DNA of 64,000 nt from Mycoplasma sp. Pen4 (lineage in GTDB: Bacteria; Bacillota_I; Bacilli_A; Mycoplasmatales; Metamycoplasmataceae), in the NCBI RefSeq assembly GCF_014352955.1, contig NZ_CP060691.1, positions 62,001-126,000 on the forward strand, written 5' to 3'. A program made the position numbers and the translations under genes. The notes under the pieces were generated by a model. It had not been told where the DNA came from, searched no databases, and saw only the letters and a program-made list of their open reading frames with translations. Below are positions 1-10,712 of this stretch, one piece after another; the first letter of the stretch is position 1, and each line of letters starts with the position of its first letter.

Positions 1-2
1 AA

Positions 3-479
3 CAAACACAAGAATTATCAGCTAAAGAAATTGTTCCAACATTTGTTGCGAAACAAGAACTAGAGGAAAATAAAACAATTTTCAATGCGGCAAAATTAAT
101 TGACACATTTTTCATTGATAGAAAAAACATTCGTGAAAGTTTAAAAACAATGACAGATTTTTCTAAGTTTGTTAAAGAAAACAAAACATATGGAGTTATT
201 TTCCCAGAAGGAACTAGACACACAGAAGAAGGTTTAGGAGAATTTAAAACAGGTGCTTTTAAAGTTGCTCAAAAAGAATACTTTACTATCTTACCAGTTG
301 CAATTATTAATTCAATTAACTCAGATAATTCAAAACGTAGTGGAAGACAAACTATTACAGTATCATTCCTTAAACCAATTAAACCTCACACATTTATTTC
401 ACAAGAAGCAAAATCAATTTCTGAACATGTAAAAAGTTTAATTAGCAATGAAATGAGTAAATATGGCGATAAAAACTAA
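3..479 (+). CDS. plsC: 1-acylglycerol-3-phosphate acyltransferase (PlsC), C-terminal part
   Basis: The open frame runs in from the left edge, so the N-terminus with the HxxxxD motif is outside the window. What remains has the acyltransferase block FPEGTR followed by FKTGAF, and upstream the FIDRKN segment, all typical of the PlsC/AGPAT family. These enzymes add the second acyl chain to lysophosphatidic acid at the inner membrane face during phospholipid synthesis. The end overlaps the start of scpA by 17 bases, which suggests co-transcription and coupled translation. The family call is confident; substrate preference is not visible. Confidence 0.9.
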   Translation, partial: QTQELSAKEIVPTFVAKQELEENKTIFNAAKLIDTFFIDRKNIRESLKTMTDFSKFVKENKTYGVIFPEGTRHTEEGLGEFKTGAFKVAQKEYFTILPVAIINSINSDNSKRSGRQTITVSFLKPIKPHTFISQEAKSISEHVKSLISNEMSKYGDKN

Positions 480-1230
480 TTCATATTACAGCGAATATAC
501 AATCAAACTTAGTCAATTCGATGGACCATTAGACTTATTACTTTCATTAATTAAAGATAAAAAAATTAGTATTTGAGAAGTTAACTTAGTTGAAGTGGCA
601 AATCAATACTTACAAATAATTCGTAATATAAGTTCTGAAGAAATCGATATTGCTGGTGATTACTTGGTTATGGCTGCTACATTAGTAAAAATTAAAAGTA
701 GCTTAGTTGGAAAAGAAGAAATGCAACCAGAAGAGGTTGAAGAATCGCTTAAAGAAAAAGCAAAACTTATTCAACAACTTGTGGAATATCAACAATTCAA
801 AGAAATCAAAGAAGCATTAAAAACATTTGAATCAGATCGTGAAGATATGTTTATTAAAGCTCCTTCAAATGTCGAAGACTTTATTGTTGATACATTAGAT
901 GAAAGATTAGATGGTTATTCAAACCCTATTAAACTTATTAGTGTATTAAGAAAAATGTTTGAGCGTGTTTATGCACAACATTTACGTACTACTAAATTAG
1001 AAACATTTAACCTTTCACCTGGTGATCAATTCCCATTCATTAAAGGTTTATTAAAAAAACATGAACAATTAACTTTTGAAATGGTGTTTTCACAACCAAG
1101 TATGAATCACTTTGTTGTAACGCTTTTAGCAGTTCTTGTGCTTGCCAAACAACAAATTTTAAAAATTGAACAAACTGAAGAATTTGGAGAAATCATCATT
1201 ACTCGAGGAGAACTTTACGATGAAAAATAA
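463..1230 (+). CDS. scpA: Segregation and condensation protein A
   Basis: Encodes 255 aa. The start ATG lies inside the end of plsC, and the first 30 residues contain the kleisin N-terminal signature FDGPLDLLL followed by a lysine-rich helix. A TGA at codon 38 is read as Trp. ScpA is the kleisin subunit that bridges SMC heads and pairs with ScpB in chromosome condensation and segregation. The C-terminal winged-helix part (EEFGEIIITRGE) reaches into the scpB start. Size and neighbour both fit the family, so the call is firm. Confidence 0.95.
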
Positions 1231-1792
1231 AATTTTAGAAGCATTATTATACATTCAAGGTGATGAAGGATTAACATTAGAACAAGTTAAAGATATTTTC
1301 TCACTTTCAACTTTAGCTGAAGCAAAAAAAGTTATGCTTGACTTCCATAGAGATTTCAATGATCAAGAACGTGGTTTAAAAGTAGTTAACTTTAACGATG
1401 TTTATAAATTAGCAACACGTGAAACATTTAAAGATTACATCTCAAAAATGGTTACAGTTGTTAAAAAACAACGTTTATCTAATGCTGCAATCGAAGTAGC
1501 AGGAATTATTGCTTACAAACAACCTATTACAAGAGGACAAATCGCACAAATTAGAGGTGTTGCATCTGATCAAGTTGTAAATACTTTATTAGTAAAAGGT
1601 GTAATTGAAGAAGTAGGTATTTCTCCAACACCAGGTAATCCAGTGTTATATGGTGTTACAAATAAATTCTATGACCACTTTAAATTAACAAGCATGCGTG
1701 ATTTACCAAAATTAAATGAATTCAATTATGTAGAAGGTGTAGAAAACGAAAACACTGATTTCGATTTATTTTCTAGCCAAAGGGAAGAATAA
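1220..1792 (+). CDS. scpB: Segregation and condensation protein B
   Basis: Encodes 190 aa. I chose the ATG at 1220 because a GAGGAG ribosome site sits just before it; an in-frame ATG further upstream lies deep in scpA and has no such site. The paired winged helices are recognisable from AIEVAGIIAYKQPITRGQIAQIRG and the GNPVLYG motif near the end. ScpB dimerises and binds the ScpA kleisin in the SMC complex. It overlaps scpA by 11 bases, so the two are translated together. An intrinsic terminator follows directly. Confidence 0.95.
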   Translation: MKNKILEALLYIQGDEGLTLEQVKDIFSLSTLAEAKKVMLDFHRDFNDQERGLKVVNFNDVYKLATRETFKDYISKMVTVVKKQRLSNAAIEVAGIIAYKQPITRGQIAQIRGVASDQVVNTLLVKGVIEEVGISPTPGNPVLYGVTNKFYDHFKLTSMRDLPKLNEFNYVEGVENENTDFDLFSSQREE

Positions 1793-1816
1793 ATTGGCTA
1801 AGCCAATTTTTCTTTA
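1791..1816 (+). terminator. Intrinsic terminator after scpB
   Basis: An 8-bp stem AAATTGGC/GCCAATTT with a 3-nt loop is followed by TTCTTTATT. It overlaps the scpB stop and would end the plsC-scpA-scpB transcript, at least partly, before the next gene. Confidence 0.7.
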
Positions 1817-1843
1817 TTAAACAAAAAAGAAACGGAGCTAAAT

Positions 1844-2713
1844 ATGTTTGAAATATTAGCAACAAAAAATGACAATGGAAGAACAATATTTAAATTACTT
1901 TGTAAATATCTTCCAGAACTACCACTAAGTAAGATTGAGAAAATCTTTCGTAAAAGTGATCTAAAAATCAATGGACAACGTAAAATCGCAAAATCTTATG
2001 TAGTTCAAGAAGGTGATCATATTGTGGTATATGGAGTAGCAAATGTTGAATCTATTACGGATCAAACTTTCGATACTATCTCATACGACTTTAAGTCAAT
2101 TTATGAAGACAATAACATTCTAGTTATTGATAAGCGTGTTGGAGTTGATATTCATGACTCTGATAATTGTTTAGATAAACAAGTATTATCTTATTTAAAA
2201 TATCAACCTAAAGACAGCTTTAAACCTTCACACGTCGGAAGATTAGACAAAGAAACAAGTGGTTTAATCATTTATGGTAAAACTTATGATGCAGTTGCTC
2301 AATTAAACGAGAACAGCGACAAGATCATTAAAAAATATATTTTCCAAAGTGATATTGATTTAAACAATTACGATGAAAAACACCCACTTGTAGTTGAATT
2401 CTTTATTTCTAAAGATGAAAAGAAACGTATGATGAAGGCGACACAAAAAGAAGTACCTTACTCTAAAAAAGCTATTACTCACTTCTATAACGAAGGAAGC
2501 AAAAAAATAGCACAGTTAATCACTGGCCGTAAACACCAAATTCGCTTAAGTCTTAAGTATTTAGGTAAACCAATTTATGGCGATAAAAAGTACCTTGGTA
2601 AAAAAGCAAGCAGATTAATGTTACATAGTTATTATGTTAAATTATTAGGTTTTAAAGGTGATCTTAAATACTTAAATAAACTTGAGTTATTCAGTTTACC
2701 TAAATTTAAATAA
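1844..2713 (+). CDS. RluC/RluD-type pseudouridine synthase with S4 domain
   Basis: Encodes 289 aa. The N-terminus (about residues 15-60) resembles an S4 RNA-binding domain. The central HVGRLDKETSGL holds the catalytic aspartate of the RluA-family RLD motif. The C-terminus has TGRKHQIRLSLKYLGKPIYGD, also standard for RluC/RluD enzymes. It isomerises uridines in 23S rRNA; the exact target site cannot be read off. A clean AACGGAG ribosome site precedes the ATG. Its stop is only 12 bases from gatC, so it probably shares that transcript. Confidence 0.9.
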   Translation: MFEILATKNDNGRTIFKLLCKYLPELPLSKIEKIFRKSDLKINGQRKIAKSYVVQEGDHIVVYGVANVESITDQTFDTISYDFKSIYEDNNILVIDKRVGVDIHDSDNCLDKQVLSYLKYQPKDSFKPSHVGRLDKETSGLIIYGKTYDAVAQLNENSDKIIKKYIFQSDIDLNNYDEKHPLVVEFFISKDEKKRMMKATQKEVPYSKKAITHFYNEGSKKIAQLITGRKHQIRLSLKYLGKPIYGDKKYLGKKASRLMLHSYYVKLLGFKGDLKYLNKLELFSLPKFK

Positions 2714-2725
2714 AGGAGTCTCAAG

Positions 2726-3028
2726 ATGAAAAATATTACACAAGAAAAATTAAAAGAAATCTGTAGTTCTTTAATGCTTGAACCAACACCAGAAGTGTTA
2801 GATAAAATTGTTTTTTACTGAAATGATATTCAAAATCAACTTGAAAATCTTAATAAACTAGATCTCGCAAATGTTAAACCAATGGAACGTATGAATGAAA
2901 CTCCAATTGTTAATTTATTAAGAGACGATGAACCAGACATGTCTTATAGCATCTCAAAAGAGCAAATTTTAAGCAATGCAAAAGATAAAGATAATGATTA
3001 CATTATCTTAACAAAGGTGGTTAAGTAA
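2726..3028 (+). CDS. gatC: Aspartyl/glutamyl-tRNA amidotransferase subunit C
   Basis: Encodes 100 aa once one TGA is read as Trp. It has the short GatC pattern: an N-terminal helix, then the VKPMERMNETP region that wraps around GatA. It is preceded by AAAGGAG and its stop overlaps the gatA start (TAATG). GatC stabilises the GatA-GatB pair that converts Glu-tRNA(Gln) to Gln-tRNA(Gln). Identification rests on size, the motif and position immediately before gatA. Confidence 0.93.
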
Positions 3029-4338
3029 TGAGAAAGATTAAAAACATTGGAAACTATGATCAAGCATTAGATGAATTAAAAAACAACACAAATAATGCTG
3101 TTTCAGATTTATATTTAAGTAAAGCAAATTCAAAAGATGGAATTTTATCTGGTGCAGTTTTAACTATTAAAGATGTTTTCGCAACAAAAGAACATAAAAC
3201 ACAAGCTTCATCAATGATCTTAAAAGATTTTATGCCACATTACAATGCAACTGCAGTTCAAAAATTACTTGATGCAGGATGTATTCCGGTTGCTAAATTA
3301 CACAATGACGAACTTGCACTTGGTGGAACAGGAACATTTAGTGCATTTGGTTTAATTTCGAACCCCAAAGATGAAAAACGTTATGTTGGTGGATCATCTT
3401 CTGGTTCTGCTGCTACAATGACTAAAAACATTGCTATAGCTCTTGGTTCAGATACAGGTGATAGTGTTCGTTTACCTGCTTCATTCAATTCATTAGTAGG
3501 TTTTAAACCATCATATGGTGCAATTAGTCGTTATGGAATGTTCGCTTATGCTTCATCACTTGACACAGTTGCTTACTTTACCCATAATGTTAATGATGCA
3601 ATTTTAGCATCACAAGCTTTATTTGGTGTTGATAATAAAGATATGACTTCTGTTGCGGTTGAAATTAATAATGTTACAAAAACAAAACCTAACAAAGTTA
3701 TTGCATTAGATTTTAGCAAATTTGCATATGATTATGTAAATGATTCATTTAATAAATTAATTCAAAAACTAAATGAGCAAGGCGTAGAAGTTGAAATTAT
3801 CAAACCTAATTTAGATATTTTAAGAGCAATTAATATTGTTTATAAAGTGGTTTCATTCTCAGAAGCATCATCTAATTTAGCAAACTTAAATGGTGTTGCA
3901 TTCGGAAATAGAGAAGAAGGAAATACATGAGAAGAAGTGATGTTCAATACTCGTTCATCTCACTTTGGAAAAATGGTACAAGAACGTTTAGCACTAGGTA
4001 GTTACTTTTTATACACAGAAAACCAAGAAGATATCTTTTTAAAATCTCAAAAAGCACGTCGTGTAATAAAAGATTATCTTGCTTCATTACATTTACAAGC
4101 AGATGTAGTAATTTACCCTGCTTCAGCAGGAATTGCTCCATTATTCACATCTAATGAAACACATGATGTTTTAGATTACATTTTAACAGGATCAAATCTT
4201 AGTGGAAATCCATCTATTACTATACCAATGGGACAAAAAGATGGTTTAGGTTATAGTGTTGCAATTGATGCAGGTATTTATCAAGATCAAAGTTTATTAG
4301 GTTTTGCAGAATATTTAGAAGAAATTATTAATAATTAA
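3028..4338 (+). CDS. gatA: Glutamyl-tRNA(Gln) amidotransferase subunit A
   Basis: Encodes 436 aa across one TGA-Trp codon near 3931. The amidase-signature glycine/serine loop GGSSSGSAA, the upstream catalytic lysine in TIKDVF, and the SGNPSITIPMG segment near the end are all present. GatA releases ammonia from glutamine and channels it to GatB. At 436 aa it is somewhat shorter than typical GatA proteins of about 480 aa, as is common in mycoplasmas. It is translationally coupled to gatC and followed 11 bases later by gatB. Confidence 0.95.
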
Positions 4339-4349
4339 GGAGAAAAAAT

Positions 4350-5777
4350 ATGACAAATTTTGAAACAATAATCGGAATTGAAATTCACGTAGAATTAAAA
4401 ACAAAAACAAAAATGTTTTCACCTGCTCCAATTGATTTCTTTGCTGAACCTAATACTGCTGCACACCAAATTGATTTAGCATATCCTGGAACACTTCCAC
4501 AAGTTAATAAAAATGCCGTTAAATATGGAATTGCCTTAGCTAAAGCATTAAAAATGAAAATTGATGATGAATTACACTTTGATAGAAAGAATTATTTCTA
4601 TCCAGATTTACCAAAAGGTTACCAAATTACACAATTTTTCAGACCAATCGGAAGTGATGGTGTAGTTGATATTATCACTCCTGAAGGTATTAAGCAAATT
4701 GCAGTTGAAAGAATTCATTTAGAGGAAGATACTGCAAGACAACATCACGGTGAAGATGGAACAAAACTTGACTATAACCGTGCAGGTATTCCACTAATTG
4801 AAATTGTTACATATCCAGTTATTCGTTCAGCTGATGAAGCTGCCGCATATGTAGATATGATTAAAAAAATCGTTCAAGAATTAAACATCTCTGAAGGTAA
4901 ACTTGAACAAGGTTCATTGAGAGCTGATATTAATATTTCTTTACGTCCCTACGGTGTAGATAAATTTGGTACAAAAGTTGAAATCAAAAACATGAACTCA
5001 ACTTCAAATATTAAAAAAGCAATTGAATTTGAAATTGCTTTACAAAGAGAAAAATTATTAAAAGGTGAAATGATTTATCAACAAACAAAACGTTTCGATG
5101 ATAAAACTAATTCAAATGTTGTTATGAGAACAAAAACTGGTACAACAGATTATAAATATTTTGCCGATCCAAATATTCCTATCATTAAGTTATCAAAAGA
5201 TTTTATTGATAGCGTAAACGTAAAAGAACTTCCTATTGAAAAATATCAAAGATATCAAAATAACGAGATTCAAGATATTTACATTCAAAGTTTAATCGAT
5301 GATAAAGCATTAGCTGATTACTTTGATTCAATTGAATATGAAGATAAAAACAAATTATCTAAAGTATTCTTTGCTGAAGTTGTTTCGCTTGCAAACAATC
5401 AATCAAAACACGTAACAGAATTAGGGATAGAACCTAAATACATCAACGAAAGTCTTGTTTTATTAGATCAAGGTGTAATTTCAGGTAAATCACTTAAAAA
5501 GTTAATTCCACTTTTAGTAGAGTTTGATGGTGATATTAATTTATTACTTGAAAAACATAAGTTAGCTCAAATTTCTGATGTCAACTTAATTACAAAATTA
5601 GTTAAAGATATCATTGCAAAAAATGAAACATTAGTTGCAGAATATTCACAAAGACCAGAAAGAGTAACAAAATTCATTTTAGGTGCTATAATGAAAGAAA
5701 CAGGCGGTCAAGTAAACCCACAAATTTCAAATGATGTAGTGCTTAAGGAATTAGATGAAATTTTTATTCAAAAATAA
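4350..5777 (+). CDS. gatB: Aspartyl/glutamyl-tRNA amidotransferase subunit B
   Basis: Encodes 475 aa. The start FETIIGIEIHVEL, the FYPDLPKGYQITQ block, the HLEEDTAR segment and the KVEIKNMNS motif are all GatB hallmarks. The C-terminal part (about 400-475) is the helical tRNA-binding tail domain ending in VTKFILGAIMKETGGQVNP. GatB activates the misacylated glutamate with ATP and transfers ammonia from GatA. An AAGGAG site lies 8 bases before the ATG. The last 23 bases overlap the next reading frame. Confidence 0.97.
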   Translation: MTNFETIIGIEIHVELKTKTKMFSPAPIDFFAEPNTAAHQIDLAYPGTLPQVNKNAVKYGIALAKALKMKIDDELHFDRKNYFYPDLPKGYQITQFFRPIGSDGVVDIITPEGIKQIAVERIHLEEDTARQHHGEDGTKLDYNRAGIPLIEIVTYPVIRSADEAAAYVDMIKKIVQELNISEGKLEQGSLRADINISLRPYGVDKFGTKVEIKNMNSTSNIKKAIEFEIALQREKLLKGEMIYQQTKRFDDKTNSNVVMRTKTGTTDYKYFADPNIPIIKLSKDFIDSVNVKELPIEKYQRYQNNEIQDIYIQSLIDDKALADYFDSIEYEDKNKLSKVFFAEVVSLANNQSKHVTELGIEPKYINESLVLLDQGVISGKSLKKLIPLLVEFDGDINLLLEKHKLAQISDVNLITKLVKDIIAKNETLVAEYSQRPERVTKFILGAIMKETGGQVNPQISNDVVLKELDEIFIQK

Positions 5778-6864
5778 ACCTTCTTCATATAAGAAGCTAG
5801 TCAAATTAAAAAATAAACACTCTTTTAAAAAGAGTTTTTATGATAACCTCATTTATCCAGATAAGTTGATCTTCTTATCTAAAATTTATGAATATATTGT
5901 TAAAAATATAATTATTAAATTTTTCTCATTCGTCTTGCTCAAAGCAAGAAACGATTCAGAAAAGCGTAAACGTTTAAAGGTTATTGATAATGTTTATAAT
6001 AACTTTTCAAGTAAGGAATATAACTTTATTTGATTATCAACTGCATTTTATTTATTAATTTCATTTGTCCCGGTTATTTATATTGTCTTTATGTTGAATA
6101 GTTTAGTTCAACAATCGGGTATTTTAAGCACTGTAATGGGAACGGAAAATATTAATGATAAATTTGCCTACTTTATTTTAGGGCGTTTTACACCTAATGC
6201 TACACAATACTTTAGTTTTCCAACTGCTGCAACATCAGGAGCGCAAGATACTACAGGTGCTTTTTGAAAGATAATGCCTTTATTCTTGTCTTCGTTATAT
6301 ATTTCAAGTAGTGGTTATGCAAAACTTATCTCTTCAAACAACTATATTTATAATCATTCCAAAATGGGTACTTATTGAGGTAATAAAATTAAAGGTTTAT
6401 TCATTGTGCTTGTTGTATCGGTTTTATTCTGATTCATCTCTCTCCTAGATATAATCATCGAACAATCAATTATTAATGTTAATCAAAGAATGTTAGGAAC
6501 TCAGGAAGTTTCATTAAGTTGATTTAATAGTTTTATTTATTACTTGTTAATGATTATTTTTTTAGTGATAATATTCTTGGTTTTATTTAAATTAACTCCA
6601 TCATTTAAATTGTCATTTAAGTCTATCTACAAGGGAGTTATAATCTCTGTAATACCAACTATTTTATTGGCCGCATTATTCAATGTGATCACACCACATT
6701 TAAAATATGATAAATTCGGTGGTGCGGTTGGTTTCTTCTTTACAATTGGTTTTTTTATTAACTGATTTGTTTACTTCATGTTCTTAGGTATTACATTTAA
6801 TAATGCGTACTACAAAAAATATGTAAGTACTAGAACTATCAACAAACGTAATTGATTATTCTAA
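5755..6864 (+). CDS. YihY/BrkB-family inner membrane protein
   Basis: Encodes 369 aa when six internal TGA codons are read as Trp, so it is easily missed under the standard code. A basic N-terminus of about 90 residues is followed by roughly six hydrophobic segments. The segments STAFYLLISFVPVIY and LFLSSLYISSSGYAKL match the style of the YihY/BrkB family (once misnamed RNase BN). Its biochemical role is unsettled in the family. The first ATG overlaps the gatB end; a later start cannot be excluded. A terminator follows the stop. Confidence 0.75.
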
Positions 6865-6889
6865 ACATGCCCTGTGCATGTTTTTTTGT
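6865..6889 (+). terminator. Intrinsic terminator after the YihY-like gene
   Basis: The stem ACATGC/GCATGT with a short loop is followed by seven T. It closes the transcript that contains gatCAB. Confidence 0.8.
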
Positions 6890-6935
6890 ATTTAAAATAT
6901 CTCAAATAAAATTCCAAGATATTATCAAATAATTC

Positions 6936-6965
6936 TTGCTTTTATAAACTAGTTTAGTTTATAAT
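6936..6965 (+). promoter_or_regulatory. Promoter of the 1013-aa lipoprotein gene
   Basis: TTGCTT (-35) and TATAAT (-10) are spaced by 18 bases. A GAAGGGA ribosome site follows before the ATG at 6994. Confidence 0.65.
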
Positions 6966-6993
6966 AAGAGTAATTTATAAGAAGGGATAATAA

Positions 6994-9900
6994 ATGAAAA
7001 ACAATAATATACTTAAAAAATTAACATTATTAGCATTTTCTGCTGCAACTGCATTACCATTATTTTCTATGGTTGCATGTAGTACGGGAAATGATAACAA
7101 CAATAATAACAATAGCAATAATGGCAACAATAATAACAACGGTAATGATCAAACATTACAGAATCAAAAAAATGCTGCTATAGCAATTGTTAATGGTTTA
7201 GCAAACTTACAACAACAAACAAAAGATAAATTTATCGCATTAATTAATGAAACAAACACAAACACTGCTTTAGAAGAACTCATGAACAACATCAAAGCAT
7301 TTAATGTAAAAAACAAAGAGTTTCAAGCATTATCAGAATTATTAAAACCTGAAAGTATTAAAGTATTACTTTCAAGAACCGGAAACCACCAAGAAAAAGC
7401 ACAAGCAGAAATTAATAAAATTGTTCCACAAATAAATTCAGAATACCAAGAGTTATTAAATTCAGGTAAACCAAATCCAATGGGATTTGATTCAATTTTT
7501 ACAAAAATTAATGACATTAGATCATTATTAAAAATGGATGACAAGACACTTGAACTCCAAAAAGAATTATTCAAACTTGACTTACCACAAGAAATTATTA
7601 ATTATTTATATCAAAATGATTTTCTTAATGCTACATCAATCGAGCAAGAGGAACAAGTGGTTAAAGTTACAGCTCAAAAATATGTTACTGCATATGCAGG
7701 ATTCAATGCAGCATATAATAAAGCAATGAAATTACTTAACGATAATAAAGATTTAACTTTGAGTAATGAAACATATTCAAGAATTCTTTCTGAACTTGTA
7801 AAAATTCATGATGGAATTTTCACAAGCACAGATCAAACATCATTTAATCTTGAAAACACAAATTCAAATACAGAAAAGATTAATCAATTAATCACTGAAT
7901 TAGAAAATGAAATTAAATCAAATAAAACAACAGAAGGTGATGCTACTCCTGATCAAGACGGAAATGTTACATATAAAGATGTTAAATACATTAACATTGA
8001 ATCACTTTTAGCACCTAATTACCCAATGAATGGTACTGAAATTAAATTTAAAGCAGATGTTCCTCATGATGTAAATATCTTCATTCCAAGTAAATACAAA
8101 GAATTAAGTGTTCTTTTCCCTGTTGGATACAACATGAATGTTTATGCGCCAGCATTAACAACTCTTGGAAATGATGTGTTTTCACACACAGGATTAAAGA
8201 AACTTATTGCTCCTAAATTAACAACAATTGGTACAAATACTTTTGCTGCAACTCCTCTTGCAGGAAAAACAGCAGAACAAATTGCTTCAGAAAACTCTGA
8301 AACGCCAGCACCAACAAACCAAGGTGGTAGTGATAACGGCTCGGGATCACAATCTGGTAATTCAAACGGTGCATCAAACACAGGTGATTCAAATCAAGGT
8401 AATAATTCACAACCTGAAAATACAAATGGCGGGGCAACAGAATCTGAAACTGGTCAACCTGAAACAGAGAGCATATCTAGTTCAACAACAGAAACACAAC
8501 CTCAACCAGAACCTTCTACAGATGTAACTGTTTTACCAGAATTAAGAGAATCATATGAAAAAGCTCAAGATCTTAGAAATAAAACTAATAAATTAATTGA
8601 AATTTCTGGTCCACAAGCAAATAACTTTAAACCAGAATTACAAAAATTAAATGAGTTAATTAATAGTATTGAAAAAACCAATGGAAATTTAAATCCTTCA
8701 ATGATTAATTCATTTAAATTAAAAGCAGATGGTATTTACAATACAGTTAATAGGTTTGCTGGTTTTGTGGCTCCAGGTTTAAATTTAAAAAATATGGACG
8801 AAAAAACCAGAGATTATGATCAAACATTCGCTGAAATCAATCAATATTACAACAAGTTTGATGAAATGATTAATGAAACATATGACATTGATTTAAAAAA
8901 TACATTCTTACATAACTTAGAGCTTCACAAAAATGGAATTAATACTTATAAAGCATTTGGTTTAAATGGATTATATTCTGTTAAAACCCTACTTACTGCA
9001 ATGAAGAATGGTTACGAATCGGATAAAACTGCATTTGATCAATTCAAATCAAAGTTAGAAAAATTTGCAACAGAAAGAGCTAAAGGCGAAGAATTTATAA
9101 AAACATTTGTTTACCCAAAAAACATTTCAAGTTATTCTGGACTACATGAAGTTGATTGATTAAACAAAGATACAAACATGGCCATTTTTAATGCTTTTGC
9201 TAAAACATTATCTGCTCCTGAAGAAGGTGATTACTTCCCCGCAACAGAAGAAAACCTTGCATATAATCCGATTTTTGAAGATCAAGAATTAATGACATTA
9301 ATTACTAAATACCGTGGAATTGCTAGAACAGAATTATTAGCAGGTCGTGGTGAATATGGAAGCAATGTTACACCTGCTGATATGCACTTTGATGAAGCGG
9401 ATATTGATAAATTTGACAAATTAATTGCATTTAATGATTCATATACAAGAATAGAACTTAAAAAAATTAACAAGCTTAGAAAAGCATTAGGATTAAATGA
9501 ATTAATTGATTTATCTCAGACTCTTACAAAACGTCAAAAAATAATGTTAATTATGCAAAGTATTTTAGGATATGAAGCTGGCCTTATTACAAAAGAAAAT
9601 CAAGATGCTAATCCAAATAAAAAAGTTAAAGTTTACAATCACGTTTATGCAAAACAAACAAAAGAAGAAGTTGTAGATCAAATAAGACGTTTATATGGTG
9701 ATAATTATTATTCAACCGCAAATGCTCCATTACGTTCTGCTCCATCAGTTGGTGTTACTGCCGAATTCTTATCATCAGTGTTTATGAAAACATTAATGGG
9801 TGAAAGATTATCATATGAAGAAAAAGGTTTAGATGAAGGTGATTTTGGGCACTTAATTCAATTAGTTGAGGTTAATCGTGATGCCTTTTATGCAGCGGTA

Positions 9901-10035
9901 ATTGTCATGGATGAAGGACCAATTCCACAAGAAAGTTTTAAATCAAGAAATAATTATCGTGTGATGGTACAAGATATGTATTTCAGTAAAAATGAAGTTT
10001 ATGAGAAAACATTAAAGTTTAAGAAAAATGTATAA
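6994..10035 (+). CDS. Large surface lipoprotein with BspA-like repeat segment
   Basis: Encodes 1013 aa; a TGA near 9157 is Trp, so the two apparent ORFs are one gene. A signal peptide ends in a lipobox at Cys29 (SMVAC). An Asn-rich tract (about 34-51) works as a linker. Helical segments follow, then a short stretch around residues 385-423 (TTLGNDVF, TTIGTNTF) resembling BspA-type leucine-rich repeats, then a Ser/Gly/Gln/Glu-rich linker (about 430-510) and a long helical C-terminus. It is expected to be exported and lipid-anchored on the cell surface. No enzyme motif was seen; function unknown. It has its own promoter and terminator. Confidence 0.85.
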
Positions 10036-10078
10036 AAAAATAACAAAAAACTTTCTTTTTAAGAAGGTTTTTTTGTTT
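10036..10078 (+). terminator. Terminator after the lipoprotein gene
   Basis: An A-rich arm, a CTTTCTT/AAGAAGG imperfect stem and a following run of T form a typical intrinsic terminator just after the stop codon. Confidence 0.65.
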
Positions 10079-10130
10079 TTTAAGATTTTATTTATATATT
10101 CTATTTGAAAAAAAAAAAAAAACATTTCCA

Positions 10131-10159
10131 TTTAACAGAAACCATAAATTAATTATAAT
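10131..10159 (+). promoter_or_regulatory. Promoter with no downstream ORF
   Basis: TTTAAC (-35) and TATAAT (-10) are 17 bases apart. A run of 15 A (10108-10122) lies just upstream, like an UP element. No sizeable reading frame follows before the terminator at 10683. Confidence 0.5.
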
Positions 10160-10165
10160 TGTATA

Positions 10166-10683
10166 GATACAAGAATTAAAAACATTTCAATTTAATATGA
10201 ATAGGAGATTTCCTTCATTAAAACAATCTCCCGGCACCTAGTTCTTTATCAAGACATATGGCAATATTTTATTTTTGAAATCACTAGATAAATCTAGCCA
10301 CAAAATTTAAAATTTTATATTTTACATTAATACTTATATTCATTACACACCTCAATCCTAAGTACAAAACACAATCATTGAGATTTAAATTATCTTTAAA
10401 TTTTTTAAAATTATTCATCAATTCACTATTATTAATTATTTTCACTATAAGAATATGCTATGCATATTGGTTTTCACATTTCTGTGTTCTTTTTTATATT
10501 TAGAACCAAACTCAAATATCGAATTATTCATTATATATAATAATAAAAATCATTCATTACTCACTATGGTAGATTACGAACGCCATATTATAATTGGTTA
10601 GTTTACTAGTTTTAATTTTTTGTATAAGTAACATTTATTTAGTTGCGAAAAGAGCAAAGCAGAAGGAGTTTTGCTCTTTTTAT
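10166..10683 (+). ncRNA. Candidate non-coding transcript of unknown class
   Basis: About 520 bases lie between a good promoter and a strong terminator, and the only ORF noticed is a 14-codon one near 10197. Two local hairpins are visible: GGAGATT (10204) pairing with AATCTCC (10225), and CTAGATAAATCTAG around 10284. I looked for the conserved blocks of RNase P RNA, tmRNA and SRP RNA and did not find them. It could also be a decayed gene. The existence of the transcript is an inference from its signals only. Confidence 0.35.
10648..10683 (+). terminator. Strong intrinsic terminator upstream of the 347-aa gene
   Basis: AAGAGCAAA pairs with TTTGCTCTT across a loop, followed by T-rich sequence. 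It ends before the next ATG at 10713, so it must serve a transcript starting in the preceding non-coding stretch. Confidence 0.8.
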
Positions 10684-10712
10684 TATTCCGTTTATTATAG
10701 TAAAATGTTTAT

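Noticed and set aside
7084-7146. CRISPR or coding microsatellite at the Asn-rich tract
   Set aside because: It is a simple AAT/AAC codon run inside the lipoprotein linker; no spacer-repeat structure or frameshift was seen.
8142-8527. Overlapping ORFs on both strands inside the lipoprotein gene
   Set aside because: They are shadows of the Gln/Asn/Ser-rich linker; codon pattern and signal peptide support only the long plus-strand frame.
10166-10683. RNase P, tmRNA or SRP RNA identity for the orphan transcript
   Set aside because: The conserved sequence blocks of these RNAs were looked for and not seen.
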